Positions 7,580 to 16,093 of a DNA stretch of 35,404 nt are shown piece after piece. Each line of letters opens with the position of its first letter. Within the stretch, counting starts at the first letter, position 1. Location: contig NZ_JAQVKP010000014.1 of NCBI RefSeq assembly GCF_028694605.1, positions 1 through 35,404 on the forward strand, read 5' to 3'. The DNA comes from Sulfurimonas sp. (lineage in GTDB: Bacteria > Campylobacterota > Campylobacteria > Campylobacterales > Sulfurimonadaceae). Both the position numbers and the translations under genes were made by a program. Below the pieces are notes generated by a model, which saw only the letters and a program-made list of their open reading frames with translations, searched no databases and was not told the origin of the DNA.

Positions 7580-7660
7580 CTTTGTTGAGTAGGCTTATTG
7601 ATAGGGGTGCTATTTGAAAAAAGAGATTTAATTATATAAAAAAGTTATATTAATATAAAA

Positions 7661-7680
7661 ATGTGATATTTTTATCTCAT
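7661..7680. promoter_or_regulatory. operator-like palindrome, copy 2
   Basis: ATGTGATA-N4-TATCTCAT, one mismatch from perfect symmetry, with the same GTGAT-N6-ATCNC geometry as the other three copies. Lies about 130 bp upstream of the predicted start of the FadL-type gene. Confidence 0.5.
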
Positions 7681-7773
7681 TCTATAATTAGAGTTATAAA
7701 TTAAAATTATATAGTTCACTTTTTTCTTCTCTTTTTTTAAGTTTTAATTATATTTGTTTACTTTTTGTTTAAG

Positions 7774-7801
7774 ATTGAGTTAAAAATTGCACACCTATAA
7801 T
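7774..7801 (+). promoter_or_regulatory. promoter of the FadL-type gene
   Basis: TTGAGT (7774-7779), 16-bp spacer, TATAAT (7796-7801). Predicted start near 7808, 27 bp before the ATG, with an AGGAGA ribosome site at about 7826. Confidence 0.65.
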
Positions 7802-7834
7802 GGTTTCATCTAAAACAAACTCATAGGAGAGAAA

Positions 7835-9061
7835 ATGAAAAGAACAATCAAATTGGCAGTGGTAGCTGCATTGGCTCTGGGTGCAACATCTGCATTTGCA
7901 ACAAACGGTTCAGCAATGATAGGCATGGGAGCAAAGACTCGCGGTATGGGTGGAGCAGGAATCGGTGTTGGTCACGGAGCGGAGTCTGCGTTATCAAACC
8001 CTGCTTTAATAACAACAATCAAATCTGATCATGAAATCTCTTTTGGCGGAACTTTGTTTATGCCAAATGTTGAAACTACTAATGGTATGAATATGGGTCC
8101 TGGAGGTGATTTTAGCACATCTATGGAAAGTGATGCGGATTTCTTTGTTATTCCTTCCGTGTCAGTTGCAAATAAAGTCAGTGATAACTTCTACTGGGGT
8201 GTTGGTATGTGGGGAACCGGTGGCTTAGGTGTTGACTATCGTGATGATAGTGTAGGTGGTATGATGGGAATGGTTACATCGTTACAAAATATGCAATTTG
8301 GTATCCCATTAGTATATACTGCAAATAAATTTTCAGTAGGTATAACTCCGATTGTTCAATATACAGCATTAGATATTAATTATAAAAATCCTATGGATTC
8401 GTTTAATAATGTTGGTGCAGGCGTTGCAGATGATGTAAGCGTTGGATATAACCTAGGATTGGCATACGAAACACAAGGTATTACTCTAGGGGCTGTTTAT
8501 AAATCTGAAGTTGAGAGTAATATTAAAGATGTGCTGAGTAATGCAATTAACCCAATGATTGGTGGCTCAGGGTATGATAACAACAAAATATCTACTCCTG
8601 CAGAGATGGGTGTTGGTATAAGCTATAAAATGAAAGAACATACAATAGCACTTGATTATAAGATGATTTTATGGGAAGATGCTGAAACATATAAAGATTT
8701 TGGATGGGAAGATCAAAATGTTATTGCTGTAGGTTATGAGTATGCAACTGATAAGTGGGCTGTTCGTGCGGGTTATCAATATGCAAAATCTGCGGTGCAA
8801 GATAATACTGGTAAAAATTTGGCTTTAGATGCTATTTTACCAAACCTGACAAATACATTTAATATGTTAGGTTTTCCAGGAACCCAAGAATCACATATAA
8901 CCCTTGGTGGAACATATGTATTTAATGAGACATTGTCGTTAGACTTGGCAGCAGTATTTGGTTTAGAAAATAAAGAGACTATGACAAATTTCTTGAGCCA
9001 AAATATTGAAACTAAACACTCAGAGCAAAGCTACAGCGTTCAACTAAACTACGCATTCTAA
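7835..9061 (+). CDS. FadL/OmpP1/TodX-family outer-membrane channel
   Basis: The 408-aa protein has a signal peptide cleaved after ATSAFA (about residue 22). The mature N-terminus TNGSAMIGMGAKTRGMGGAGIG is the typical FadL hatch (NGSN...GxGxKsRGMGG). SALSNPALI follows, then alternating beta strands to the C-terminal aromatic residue Phe (VQLNYAF), as in outer-membrane barrels. This family takes up long-chain fatty acids or other hydrophobic compounds. It has its own promoter, two palindromic operator candidates upstream and a strong terminator downstream. The substrate here is unknown. Confidence 0.88.
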   Translation: MKRTIKLAVVAALALGATSAFATNGSAMIGMGAKTRGMGGAGIGVGHGAESALSNPALITTIKSDHEISFGGTLFMPNVETTNGMNMGPGGDFSTSMESDADFFVIPSVSVANKVSDNFYWGVGMWGTGGLGVDYRDDSVGGMMGMVTSLQNMQFGIPLVYTANKFSVGITPIVQYTALDINYKNPMDSFNNVGAGVADDVSVGYNLGLAYETQGITLGAVYKSEVESNIKDVLSNAINPMIGGSGYDNNKISTPAEMGVGISYKMKEHTIALDYKMILWEDAETYKDFGWEDQNVIAVGYEYATDKWAVRAGYQYAKSAVQDNTGKNLALDAILPNLTNTFNMLGFPGTQESHITLGGTYVFNETLSLDLAAVFGLENKETMTNFLSQNIETKHSEQSYSVQLNYAF

Positions 9062-9072
9062 ACCTCTATGCA

Positions 9073-9107
9073 TAGTATCGCTTTTTTGTGGCGATACTAC
9101 GCTTTTT
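9073..9107 (+). terminator. rho-independent terminator after the FadL-type gene
   Basis: Perfect 9-bp stem TAGTATCGC (9073-9081) with GCGATACTA (9091-9099), 9-nt loop, then CG and a run of six T. Confidence 0.85.
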
Positions 9108-9166
9108 TAATCTCAAATTACTTCGCAATTTGTTCTCTTTTAATGCGGGGTTTTAGTTTCAAAATT

Positions 9167-9190
9167 TAATGTGATAATAAAATCACATTA
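9167..9190. promoter_or_regulatory. operator-like palindrome, copy 3 (perfect)
   Basis: Perfect 9-bp arms TAATGTGAT and ATCACATTA separated by AATAAA. Lies about 130 bp upstream of the DUF302-like lipoprotein start codon. The TGTGA half-site resembles CRP, but the spacer between TGTGA and TCACA is 8 rather than 6. Confidence 0.65.
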
Positions 9191-9254
9191 TTTTAAAGTA
9201 GGCAAGTTATTTCAGAAAAATCACAGTTTTACGTGGTACAATTCTCAGATGGTC

Positions 9255-9276
9255 TTTGTGATAAAAATATCACAAA
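9255..9276. promoter_or_regulatory. operator-like palindrome, copy 4 (perfect)
   Basis: Perfect 9-bp arms TTTGTGATA and TATCACAAA around AAAA, with the same GTGAT-N6-ATCAC core as copy 3. Centre-to-centre distance to copy 3 is 87 bp. It lies only 22 bp before the lipoprotein ATG, so it would cover or follow the transcription start, suggesting repression. Confidence 0.65.
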
Positions 9277-9298
9277 ATTTAAATTAAAGGAAAAAAAG

Positions 9299-9883
9299 AT
9301 GAAAAAAATGATTACTTCAGTTGTAATTGCTGTTTTGGCCGCATTTACGATGAGTGGTTGCGGTGCTATGAAGTTGGGTAAAGTGTATATGTTTGACTTT
9401 AACTCACAGACACAGGATGCTTATTTGGCAATGATGTCAAAGCTCTCTGAGACCGGCGATCCTGCGCAATCAATGATGTTAGAGTTTGAGGTAAAGAAAG
9501 GGTTAGACGAAGAAGAACTTTTTGACTCCATGAAAACTCTTGCATCAGAGTACAATATGCTTTTTGTCGGTGAGAAAAATATGTTTAGAAAACAAGACGG
9601 CAAACCGGATGAAGTGGTACATGCAAGAATCGCTGAGTTCTGTGCTTTGAATATTGCCAAAAAGATGTTTAACCACTCTCGTTACTATGGCGGATTTATG
9701 CCGTGTCGTGTTGTTTTGGTTGAGTATGGCGATGGAAGAAGATATCTTGTCACTATGGATATGACACTCGCACTTTACGGCGGAACAGACAAAAAACCAA
9801 TAGATCCAAGCCTTTTTGAAGATATGCTTAACGTAAAAAAAGCGATGGAAGAGATTCCAAGACTTGCAGCAGCCGGAGAGTAA
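9299..9883 (+). CDS. DUF302-like lipoprotein
   Basis: The start at ATG 9299 is chosen over an in-frame ATG at 9233 because it follows AAAGGA and gives a proper signal peptide with lipobox MSGC (Cys at residue 18 of the 194-aa form). The upstream ATG would also lie before the operator. The second half (ALNIAKKMFNHSRYYGGFMPCRVVLVEYGDGRRYLVTMDM) resembles DUF302 domains, small periplasmic or membrane proteins often near sulfur or redox genes. Function unknown. It is probably co-regulated with the FadL-type gene through shared palindromes. Confidence 0.75.
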   Translation: MKKMITSVVIAVLAAFTMSGCGAMKLGKVYMFDFNSQTQDAYLAMMSKLSETGDPAQSMMLEFEVKKGLDEEELFDSMKTLASEYNMLFVGEKNMFRKQDGKPDEVVHARIAEFCALNIAKKMFNHSRYYGGFMPCRVVLVEYGDGRRYLVTMDMTLALYGGTDKKPIDPSLFEDMLNVKKAMEEIPRLAAAGE

Positions 9884-9913
9884 AATCTCACACCTTTGCG
9901 TGAGCTCTCCCCT

Positions 9914-9947
9914 AAAGAGAGGCGTTAGAGTATAACCGCCTCTCTTT
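9914..9947. terminator. inverted repeat between convergent genes
   Basis: Perfect 11-bp arms AAAGAGAGGCG (9914-9924) and CGCCTCTCTTT (9937-9947). The right arm lies inside the last codons of purM. Placed between convergent genes, it may terminate transcription of the DUF302-like gene and block read-through. A long T run is absent. Confidence 0.55.
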
Positions 9948-10920
9948 TCCCCTCTTTAATCTCTCCTATAAGATAGCCGTCAGTTTTTGCTAAAACCGTT
10001 GCAACATCCTTTTCTCTTACTACAAGTATCATGCCGACACCCATGTTGAAAGCTCTGAACATCTCTTCTTTTTGGACATGCTGCGCAATAAGCTCAAAGA
10101 TAGGAAGTACTTTTATGGCGTCTCCGGCTATCTCTGCTCTTAAGTTTTCAGGCAGAACACGAGGAAGATTTTCGACGATTCCGCCGCCCGTAATGTGTGC
10201 AAGTGCGACAATCTGTTCTTTGAGTTCTTTAAACATTTTTACATAGATGCGTGTAGGCGTTAAAAGTGTTTCTATAAGAGGTTTACCGTTAAACTCATCT
10301 TCAAACTTCATTCCCATTTTTTCAAAAAGAACTTTTCTTGCAAGTGAAAAACCGTTTGAGTGAAGTCCTGAACTCGGAAGTGCGATAAGCTTGTCTCCGG
10401 CTTTTACCATGGAAACTCTGTCCATTTCGCTTTTTTCGGCTATACCGACCGCAAAACCTGCAAGGTCGTAGTCATCATGCGCATACATCCCCGGCATCTC
10501 GGCAGTCTCTCCGCCTATGAGTGCACACTCTGCTTGGATACATCCCTCAGAGATGCCGGCGAGTACGTTTGTTGCAGCTTTTACGTCAAGTTTGCCTGTT
10601 GCGTAGTAGTCCAAAAAGAAAGAGGGGGTGCCAAAGTTACAAAGAAGATCGTTAACGCACATCGCTACTAGGTCGATGCCTACCGTGTTGTGGATACCAG
10701 AATCAATTGCAAGCTTGAGTTTTGTACCGACTCCGTCTGTTGCAGCAAGCATTACAGGCTCTCTAAAGCCTTTTGGAATCTCAAATGCCCCCGCAAAAGA
10801 GCCGATACCGCCAATCACTCCCGGAATTTTTGTTGCTTTGACTAAAGGTTTGATATTTTCTACGAAACTATTGCCGGCATCTATGTCAACACCTGCATCT
10901 TTGTAGCTTATTTGGCTCAT
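9925..10920 (-). CDS. purM: phosphoribosylformylglycinamidine cyclo-ligase
   Basis: A 331-aa AIR synthetase, the fifth step of purine synthesis: it closes the imidazole ring of FGAM using ATP. The N-terminus YKDAGVDIDAGNSFV and AATDGVGTKLKLA (about 60-72) are hallmark segments. ALIGGETAEMPGMY, PSSGLHSNGFSL and HITGGGIVENLPRVLP complete the family pattern. Length is normal. It is alone on the minus strand, convergent with the DUF302-like gene, with a short gap before the DUF2892 gene. Confidence 0.97.
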   Translation of the reverse strand: MSQISYKDAGVDIDAGNSFVENIKPLVKATKIPGVIGGIGSFAGAFEIPKGFREPVMLAATDGVGTKLKLAIDSGIHNTVGIDLVAMCVNDLLCNFGTPSFFLDYYATGKLDVKAATNVLAGISEGCIQAECALIGGETAEMPGMYAHDDYDLAGFAVGIAEKSEMDRVSMVKAGDKLIALPSSGLHSNGFSLARKVLFEKMGMKFEDEFNGKPLIETLLTPTRIYVKMFKELKEQIVALAHITGGGIVENLPRVLPENLRAEIAGDAIKVLPIFELIAQHVQKEEMFRAFNMGVGMILVVREKDVATVLAKTDGYLIGEIKEGKREAVIL

Positions 10921-10975
10921 GTAATGGCTCCCATTTTAAAGTATGAGATTATACCTTATGGGAGTTTAGAGTTAA

Positions 10976-11158
10976 CTAATTGACAGAACACTTTTTGGTA
11001 ATGATGCAGAGCGGGCAGAAATTTACAATCCCCGCGATAAGAGGGATAACGCCTAGATAAAACCAAGCATTGCCGGTAACAACACCCGTAACAATAAGTG
11101 CCAAACCGACGATGATGCGAATAACTCTACAATTTTTTCTAATTTTGTCATAATTCAT
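10976..11158 (-). CDS. DUF2892 (YgaP-like) small membrane protein
   Basis: Sixty residues: an N-terminal amphipathic stretch with Cys (MNYDKIRKNCRVIR), two hydrophobic helices separated by GNAWFYLG, and a Cys-rich tail FCPLCIITKKCS. This is the DUF2892 pattern, found alone or fused to rhodanese domains. It lies 88 bp downstream of the FccB-like flavoprotein on the same strand, in keeping with a sulfur-related role (inference). Confidence 0.8.
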   Translation of the reverse strand: MNYDKIRKNCRVIRIIVGLALIVTGVVTGNAWFYLGVIPLIAGIVNFCPLCIITKKCSVN

Positions 11159-11246
11159 TGAAAATCCATTCTATTAATATATAATTTAAAATAATTCAAA
11201 TTATAATGCAATTATATCAAAAAAACACAAACGAGCTACTCTGCTT

Positions 11247-12575
11247 TTATGCATTAAACATATCAAAGTAGAGTGCATCTGCCCAGTCATAGATGGATTT
11301 GGCATTTACGATGCCGTCTTTTGCCCACTCTTCAGAGCTTATTGTATTTGCAAAACTAAATACGTTATTTTTATCGTACGCATACTCCGTATAGATATAG
11401 ATAGCTTTTTCAGGTTCTATCGAGATAGCAGAAAAACAACTTGTTACAGGTGATTCCCATTTGATTTTTGGTGTTTTGTTAATTTTTTGTGCGATGAGCG
11501 ATGCGACATACTTGCCTTCCGTGTTGGAAGTGTTTCCGGATTTTGAAAAACCCATTGGGCGTGAATCGCCCGTAATATAGACATTTTTTGCGCCTATGGC
11601 TTCATAGGTGAGTTCGTTGATGTTTGCTTCAAGCATATTTTTCGCATCTTTTGCAAGTCCCACACGCTCTATGATTTTTGCACCTCTTACTTGAGGGTAA
11701 AATGCCGCATCTTCAAAAGGATACTCCTCAAATTCAGTGGAAACAACTTTTTTGTCCAAATCGATTTTTGTGATAACTCCGTTTGGAACATACTCGATAT
11801 AATCGGCATAAAGCTCTTTAAAGGCTGTTTGAAAACCCTGCTCTTTGATGGTAATGGCATTATTGGCATCTAGCAAAATAACTTTTGCTTTAAGTTTTTT
11901 CTGCTTAAAGTAGTCCGCTATGACACAGGCTCTCTCATAAGGAGCAGGAAGACATCTGTAGTTTCCGGCAGGAACGGTAAGTATAAAGTTACCGCCTTTG
12001 AAGTTTGTCACTTTGCTTTTTATGGTCATATGTTCAGATCCCGGGATAAATCCGGCAGGATACTCTTGTCTGAGGCGGTTTTCAAAAGTGATATCTTTTG
12101 TCCAGCGGGAGTAGTCATAGTCGATTCCCGGTGCAAAAACAAGATAGTCATAATGAATGTTTCCGTTGCTTGTTTTGAGTATCTGCTTCTCTTTATCCAA
12201 ATCAACGGCTGTAGCATGAAAATAGGTATATTTGTTTTTTCTTGCCGCTTGGAGATAGTCGTGTGTCAAATACTCCAATTTTACCTTGTCAACCAGCCAG
12301 AGATTGCTTACCGGACATGAGATAAATTCATGTCTCTGCTCTACCAAAATCACATCTGCATTTGGAGCAAACGCTTTGGTATATTTTGCAACAGAGAGAC
12401 CGGACCATCCACCGCCTACAACGACCACACGTGGATTTTTGGTATCGGGTAGCGGCGCTTTGTAGTCTGTTGATGCGTTGTTTTTTTGGCTTTTTGTATG
12501 TGTGCTTGCATCCAGCGCCGAAGATGCAACCGCTAAGCCTGAGAGTGCGAGAACATCTCTTCTTGATAGAGCCAT
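11247..12575 (-). CDS. Tat-exported sulfide dehydrogenase flavoprotein (FccB/SoxF-like)
   Basis: This 442-aa protein begins with a twin-arginine signal (SRRDVLALSGLA, Arg 5-6). The FAD-binding VVVVGGGWSGLS is at 50-61. Three Cys match flavocytochrome c: C87 in FISCPVSN (site of covalent FAD in FccB), C208 in NYRCLPAPYER and C380 in TSCFSAIS (the redox-active pair). The second dinucleotide region VYITGDSRPMGFSKSG (332-347) also fits. It oxidises sulfide to sulfur and normally passes electrons to a c-type cytochrome partner (FccA or SoxE), but no cytochrome gene is nearby. A periplasmic sulfide:quinone reductase-like role is the alternative. Confidence 0.88.
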   Translation of the reverse strand: MALSRRDVLALSGLAVASSALDASTHTKSQKNNASTDYKAPLPDTKNPRVVVVGGGWSGLSVAKYTKAFAPNADVILVEQRHEFISCPVSNLWLVDKVKLEYLTHDYLQAARKNKYTYFHATAVDLDKEKQILKTSNGNIHYDYLVFAPGIDYDYSRWTKDITFENRLRQEYPAGFIPGSEHMTIKSKVTNFKGGNFILTVPAGNYRCLPAPYERACVIADYFKQKKLKAKVILLDANNAITIKEQGFQTAFKELYADYIEYVPNGVITKIDLDKKVVSTEFEEYPFEDAAFYPQVRGAKIIERVGLAKDAKNMLEANINELTYEAIGAKNVYITGDSRPMGFSKSGNTSNTEGKYVASLIAQKINKTPKIKWESPVTSCFSAISIEPEKAIYIYTEYAYDKNNVFSFANTISSEEWAKDGIVNAKSIYDWADALYFDMFNA

Positions 12576-12707
12576 TTAAAATCCCTTTACATTTGAAATT
12601 GTAATAATATTATCATTTTTAGACTTACCTATAGCTTATTTAAAAAAGGTGTTTTCTTAAATATGCTAAAATCCGAAAAACTACTTAGGAATTAGGAATT
12701 ATAAAAA

Positions 12708-13253
12708 ATGAGAGATTTTATTTATGCAGAGATGATGGTTCATGTACCGATGTGTACTTCCAAAGAGGCGAAAGATATTTTGATTGTGAGTGACGATGCC
12801 GCACGCCTAAAGACAGAAGTTGCCAGACATGCACAGGCAAATTTATCTGTTATCGGATGCTCAATGGATGCGATAAGCTCTTTGGAAGATGCCGCTTTTG
12901 ATGTGGTTATCTCTGAGATGCCTCTTGATGCACTCCTGTGCGCACAAATAAATCGTGTTTTGAAAAAAGATGGTCAGCTTGCAACTCTGCATCCATCTTT
13001 GGATGATGTTGCGGCTAACAAAAGTTTGATGGCTAACCTTGGAAAATATTTTAAAATAATTATGCCTTACAACCTTGGCGATGCCAAAACGGCGCTTCTT
13101 GCTTCAAAAGAGTACCATCCGACAGCAGATATCAATCTTCAAAGAGCCGATATGCTCGATGGTTTGAGCTACTACAATTGCGATATCCATCCGGCAGCTT
13201 TTGCGATGGGGAACTACATACGCAAAGAGTACTTGGGAGTTATCAAAAACTGA
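12708..13253 (+). CDS. N-terminally short spermidine synthase-like protein
   Basis: The 181 residues align with the C-terminal two thirds of epsilonproteobacterial SpeE. They contain AEMMVHVPMCTSKEAKDILIVSDD, then FDVVISEMPL, RVLKKDGQLATLHPS, and the end motif GLSYYNCDIHPAAFAMGNYIR. The beta-strand N-terminal domain of about 70 residues is missing, and the usual glycine-rich SAM loop is replaced by IVSDDAARL. Whether it still transfers aminopropyl groups is doubtful. It overlaps coaE by one base (TGATG) and is the first of three tightly packed genes. Confidence 0.7.
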   Translation: MRDFIYAEMMVHVPMCTSKEAKDILIVSDDAARLKTEVARHAQANLSVIGCSMDAISSLEDAAFDVVISEMPLDALLCAQINRVLKKDGQLATLHPSLDDVAANKSLMANLGKYFKIIMPYNLGDAKTALLASKEYHPTADINLQRADMLDGLSYYNCDIHPAAFAMGNYIRKEYLGVIKN

Positions 13254-13855
13254 TGGCTTACGACTACGCCATAGCTCTGACAGGCGGAATCGCTACCGGA
13301 AAAAGTACCGTCGCCTCTTTGCTTACGCTCAACGGTATGCGGATAATCGATGCAGATACCATCTCACATGAGATACTTGATGCCTCATCTGTATGGGTGC
13401 GAGAAAATTTCGGTGAAGCGTTTGTCGATGGGACAAAAGTAAATCGTACAAAGCTAGGAACACTTATCTTCTCAGATAAAGAGGCAAAAAAAAAGTTAGA
13501 GGATTTTTTGCATCCTAAGATAAGAGCAGAGATAGAGCAAAGAAGTATAAAACAAGACAGTTTTAAATTTCCATATCTCATAGATATCCCGCTTTTTTTT
13601 GAAAACGGCGGATACGACATCAAAGAGAGCGTTGTTGTTTATGTGCCAAAAGAGCTTCAGCTTGAGAGATTTATGAAGCGAAACGGCTACTCTAAAGAGG
13701 AGTCGCTTAGACGCATAGAGTCTCAGATGGATATAGAAGAGAAGAGAAAAAGAGCAACGTGGGTGATATACAATTCAGGAGACTTGAAACATCTCCAGCG
13801 TGAGTGTGAAGCGTTTGTCTCAAAAATAAAAGCAAAATATCCGGAGAAAAAATGA
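13253..13855 (+). CDS. coaE: dephospho-CoA kinase
   Basis: The 200-aa enzyme performs the last step of CoA synthesis. The P-loop GGIATGKST is at 11-19. IIDADTISHEIL, FLHPKIRAEIEQR, LIDIPLFFENGGYD and QLERFMKRNGYSKEESLRRIESQ match the family through the lid and CoA-binding regions. The ATG at 13253 is chosen because it overlaps the speE-like stop and puts the P-loop at the usual distance. An in-frame ATG at 13178 would add 25 residues that are merely the speE-like sequence read in another frame. Confidence 0.95.
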   Translation: MAYDYAIALTGGIATGKSTVASLLTLNGMRIIDADTISHEILDASSVWVRENFGEAFVDGTKVNRTKLGTLIFSDKEAKKKLEDFLHPKIRAEIEQRSIKQDSFKFPYLIDIPLFFENGGYDIKESVVVYVPKELQLERFMKRNGYSKEESLRRIESQMDIEEKRKRATWVIYNSGDLKHLQRECEAFVSKIKAKYPEKK

Positions 13856-14589
13856 GAGTAGTAAAATATAGCGCAAACGGAAACGATTTTGTCATTTTTC
13901 ATACTTTTGTCAAAAAAGAGAGAAGTGAGCTTGCAAAATTACTTTGCCATAGACAAAATGGAGTTGGAGCGGATGGACTTATCGTCTTGCTGCCGCATAA
14001 AGAGTATGACTTTGAGTGGCAGTTTTACAACTCTGATGGCAGTGAAGCAAATATGTGCGGCAATGGCTCAAGGGCATGCGCGCATTATGCGTTTGATAAC
14101 GAGTTGGCGTCAAGCGAGATGAAGTTTTTAACAGGTGCTGGTGTGATAGGGGCTTTTGTGGATGCAGACATGGTACAAAGCGAACTCACACCGCCAAAGA
14201 TAATAAACCAAGAGATAGTCGAAAACGGCAAGTCATGGTGGCTGCTTGATACGGGTGTACCACATTTGGTGCATTTCACGGACAACATAGGCGAGTTTGA
14301 TATCCAAGAGGCAAGAGCATTGCGTTACAAATATAATGCCAATGTCAATATCGCTTTTGTCGATGGAGAGAACTTAAGAGTAAGAACCTACGAGCGTGGC
14401 GTAGAAAACGAAACTTTGGCATGCGGCACAGGCATGGCGGCATGTTTTTATAGAGCTTACACGGAAAAAAAAGTAAAAAACAATATAGAAGTTTATCCGA
14501 CAAGCGGCGAAACGCTCTATCTCGGAGTAAACGAGAGAACGATTACTTTTAAGGGAAGAGTAAAAAAAGTCTTTGTAGCTGAAGTTTAA
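13852..14589 (+). CDS. dapF: diaminopimelate epimerase
   Basis: The 245-aa enzyme converts LL-DAP to meso-DAP for lysine and peptidoglycan. Both catalytic Cys are present: C69 in NMCGNGSRA and C191 in LACGTGMAA. KYSANGNDFVIF at the N-terminus and GVPHLVHF are also typical. Start overlaps the coaE stop (ATGA). Its 3' end faces prfA across a short gap. Confidence 0.97.
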   Translation: MRVVKYSANGNDFVIFHTFVKKERSELAKLLCHRQNGVGADGLIVLLPHKEYDFEWQFYNSDGSEANMCGNGSRACAHYAFDNELASSEMKFLTGAGVIGAFVDADMVQSELTPPKIINQEIVENGKSWWLLDTGVPHLVHFTDNIGEFDIQEARALRYKYNANVNIAFVDGENLRVRTYERGVENETLACGTGMAACFYRAYTEKKVKNNIEVYPTSGETLYLGVNERTITFKGRVKKVFVAEV

Positions 14590-14613
14590 AAAACAGCTTT
14601 GGGGTTTTAAAGC
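14587..14613 (-). terminator. possible terminator for prfA
   Basis: On the minus strand GCTTT pairs with AAAGC around an 8-nt loop (14596-14613), followed by TGTTTTTT. The stem is weak and overlaps the last prfA codons. Confidence 0.4.
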
Positions 14614-15674
14614 CCCGCCGCCTCAACTATTTTAGATTGGTGGTCTGCGATGAGCGGCTCTATAATCTCATCCATAAGCCCACCTTGCATAATTTCAGCC
14701 AGTCTGTAAAGTGTTAAACCTATGCGATGATCGCTTATGCGGTTTTGTGGATAGTTGTAAGTTCTAATCCTTCCGCTTCGATCACCCGTACCAACTTGTG
14801 CCGCACGGTTCGCACTGTCTTTTGCGATTGCTTCTTGCATCTCCAAATCATAAAGTCTTGCTTTGAGAACTTTCATCGCTTTTTCTTTGTTTTTGTGTTG
14901 TGACTTTTGATCTTGGTTTGTTACAACAAGACCGGTCGGAAGATGCGTGATACGTACTGCCGAGTCTGTCGTGTTGACGCTTTGACCGCCGCAACCGCTA
15001 GAGCGCATAACGTCAATTTTGAGATCATTCTCATTGATTTGAACTTCGACATCCTCAACTTCGGGCATAACTGCAACAGTAATTGCCGAGGTGTGGACGC
15101 GTCCTTGAGACTCTGTTGCAGGGACACGCTGAACACGATGAGTTCCGCCTTCATACTTCAATCTGCTATAAACCTGCTCACCTCTGATAAGCGCAATCAT
15201 CTCTTTGTAGCCGCCGGCATCTGATGGAGAGCTGCTCATAATCTCAACTTTCCATCCTCTTAAATCTGCATAACGGACATAAGCTTCAAAAAGATTTCCT
15301 ACAAAAATAGCTGCTTCATCTCCACCTGCTCCGGCACGAAGCTCCACGATAATGTTTCTGTCATCGTTTGGATCTTTTGGAAGAAGAAGAATTTTAATCT
15401 CATCTTCAAGAAGCGGAATTCTGGCTTCAAGCTCTTTGAGTTCTTCTTTTGCCATTTCTGCCATTTCTGGGTCTCCGAGCATCTCTTTTGTATCGCTGAT
15501 TTGAGCAATTACGGATTTGTATTCTTGCGCTTTTTCAACGATGTTTTCTAGCGAGGATCTCTCTTTTGAGAGTGATGTCATTCTTTTGATATCGGATAGG
15601 AGGTCAGGTGAACTCAGCATTTCGCCAAGTTCATTATAACGATTGATAAACGGGGTAAGTTTATCGGCTAACAT
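14607..15674 (-). CDS. prfA: peptide chain release factor 1
   Basis: A 355-aa class I release factor that reads UAA and UAG. GCGGQ places the catalytic GGQ at 229-231. The stop-codon recognition tripeptide is P185-[13 protein letters not shown] (111-121) and [19 protein letters not shown] are diagnostic, and the length is normal. It starts 12 bp after rpsT and is probably co-transcribed with it. Confidence 0.97.
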   Translation of the reverse strand: MLADKLTPFINRYNELGEMLSSPDLLSDIKRMTSLSKERSSLENIVEKAQEYKSVIAQISDTKEMLGDPEMAEMAKEELKELEARIPLLEDEIKILLLPKDPNDDRNIIVELRAGAGGDEAAIFVGNLFEAYVRYADLRGWKVEIMSSSPSDAGGYKEMIALIRGEQVYSRLKYEGGTHRVQRVPATESQGRVHTSAITVAVMPEVEDVEVQINENDLKIDVMRSSGCGGQSVNTTDSAVRITHLPTGLVVTNQDQKSQHKNKEKAMKVLKARLYDLEMQEAIAKDSANRAAQVGTGDRSGRIRTYNYPQNRISDHRIGLTLYRLAEIMQGGLMDEIIEPLIADHQSKIVEAAGL

Positions 15675-15686
15675 AAATAGTTAACC

Positions 15687-15947
15687 TTATAGTGCGTTTA
15701 CAGCTCTGTGAAGACGACTGATTTTTCTTGCGGCAGTCTCTTTTTTCAAGATACCTTTGCTTACAAATTTTTGGATTTGTTTGTTTGCTACGCCCATTGC
15801 AGTTGCAGCTTCCTCTTTACTTCCCGCTTCAACAGCAGCACGAACATCTTTTACGATGTTTTTAAGACGAGTTCTGTAAAAACGATTGCGCTCTGCACGA
15901 ACGATAGTTTGACGAATTCTCTTAACTGATGACTTGTGATTTGCCAT
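15687..15947 (-). CDS. rpsT: 30S ribosomal protein S20
   Basis: 86 residues, Lys/Arg-rich and helical. It begins [14 protein letters not shown] and contains [17 protein letters not shown] and IHxN-like LHRAVNAL at the end, as in S20. It is divergent from glmM and leads prfA. Confidence 0.96.
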   Translation of the reverse strand: MANHKSSVKRIRQTIVRAERNRFYRTRLKNIVKDVRAAVEAGSKEEAATAMGVANKQIQKFVSKGILKKETAARKISRLHRAVNAL

Positions 15948-16093
15948 ACATGAGTCCTTCTCATAAAAATTTAGTGCGGAATGATAGCTTAAAAATAATT
16001 AAAATTAAGTTAAAGACAAGCTAGATTATAATGATTTGGAGATTATTTCATAGAATGTGTTAAAATACTGCACTTTAAACTTTGGAAAATAGT

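Larger units (their letters stand above)
7437..7834. other. AT-rich regulatory gap before the FadL-type gene
   Basis: About 400 bp with no convincing gene. It holds two GTGAT-N6-ATCAC-like palindromes (listed separately), long A/T runs and the promoter of the outer-membrane protein. Its length suggests a complex control region. Confidence 0.6.

Noticed and set aside
9233..9298. Upstream ATG extending the DUF302-like lipoprotein
   Set aside because: It would bury the signal peptide and lipobox, and its codons cover the perfect operator palindrome. The ATG at 9299 has the ribosome site.
12601..12616. Fifth GTGAT-N6-ATCAC operator before the FccB-like gene
   Set aside because: GTAAT-N6-ATCAT has two mismatches in very AT-rich DNA; too weak to list as a site.
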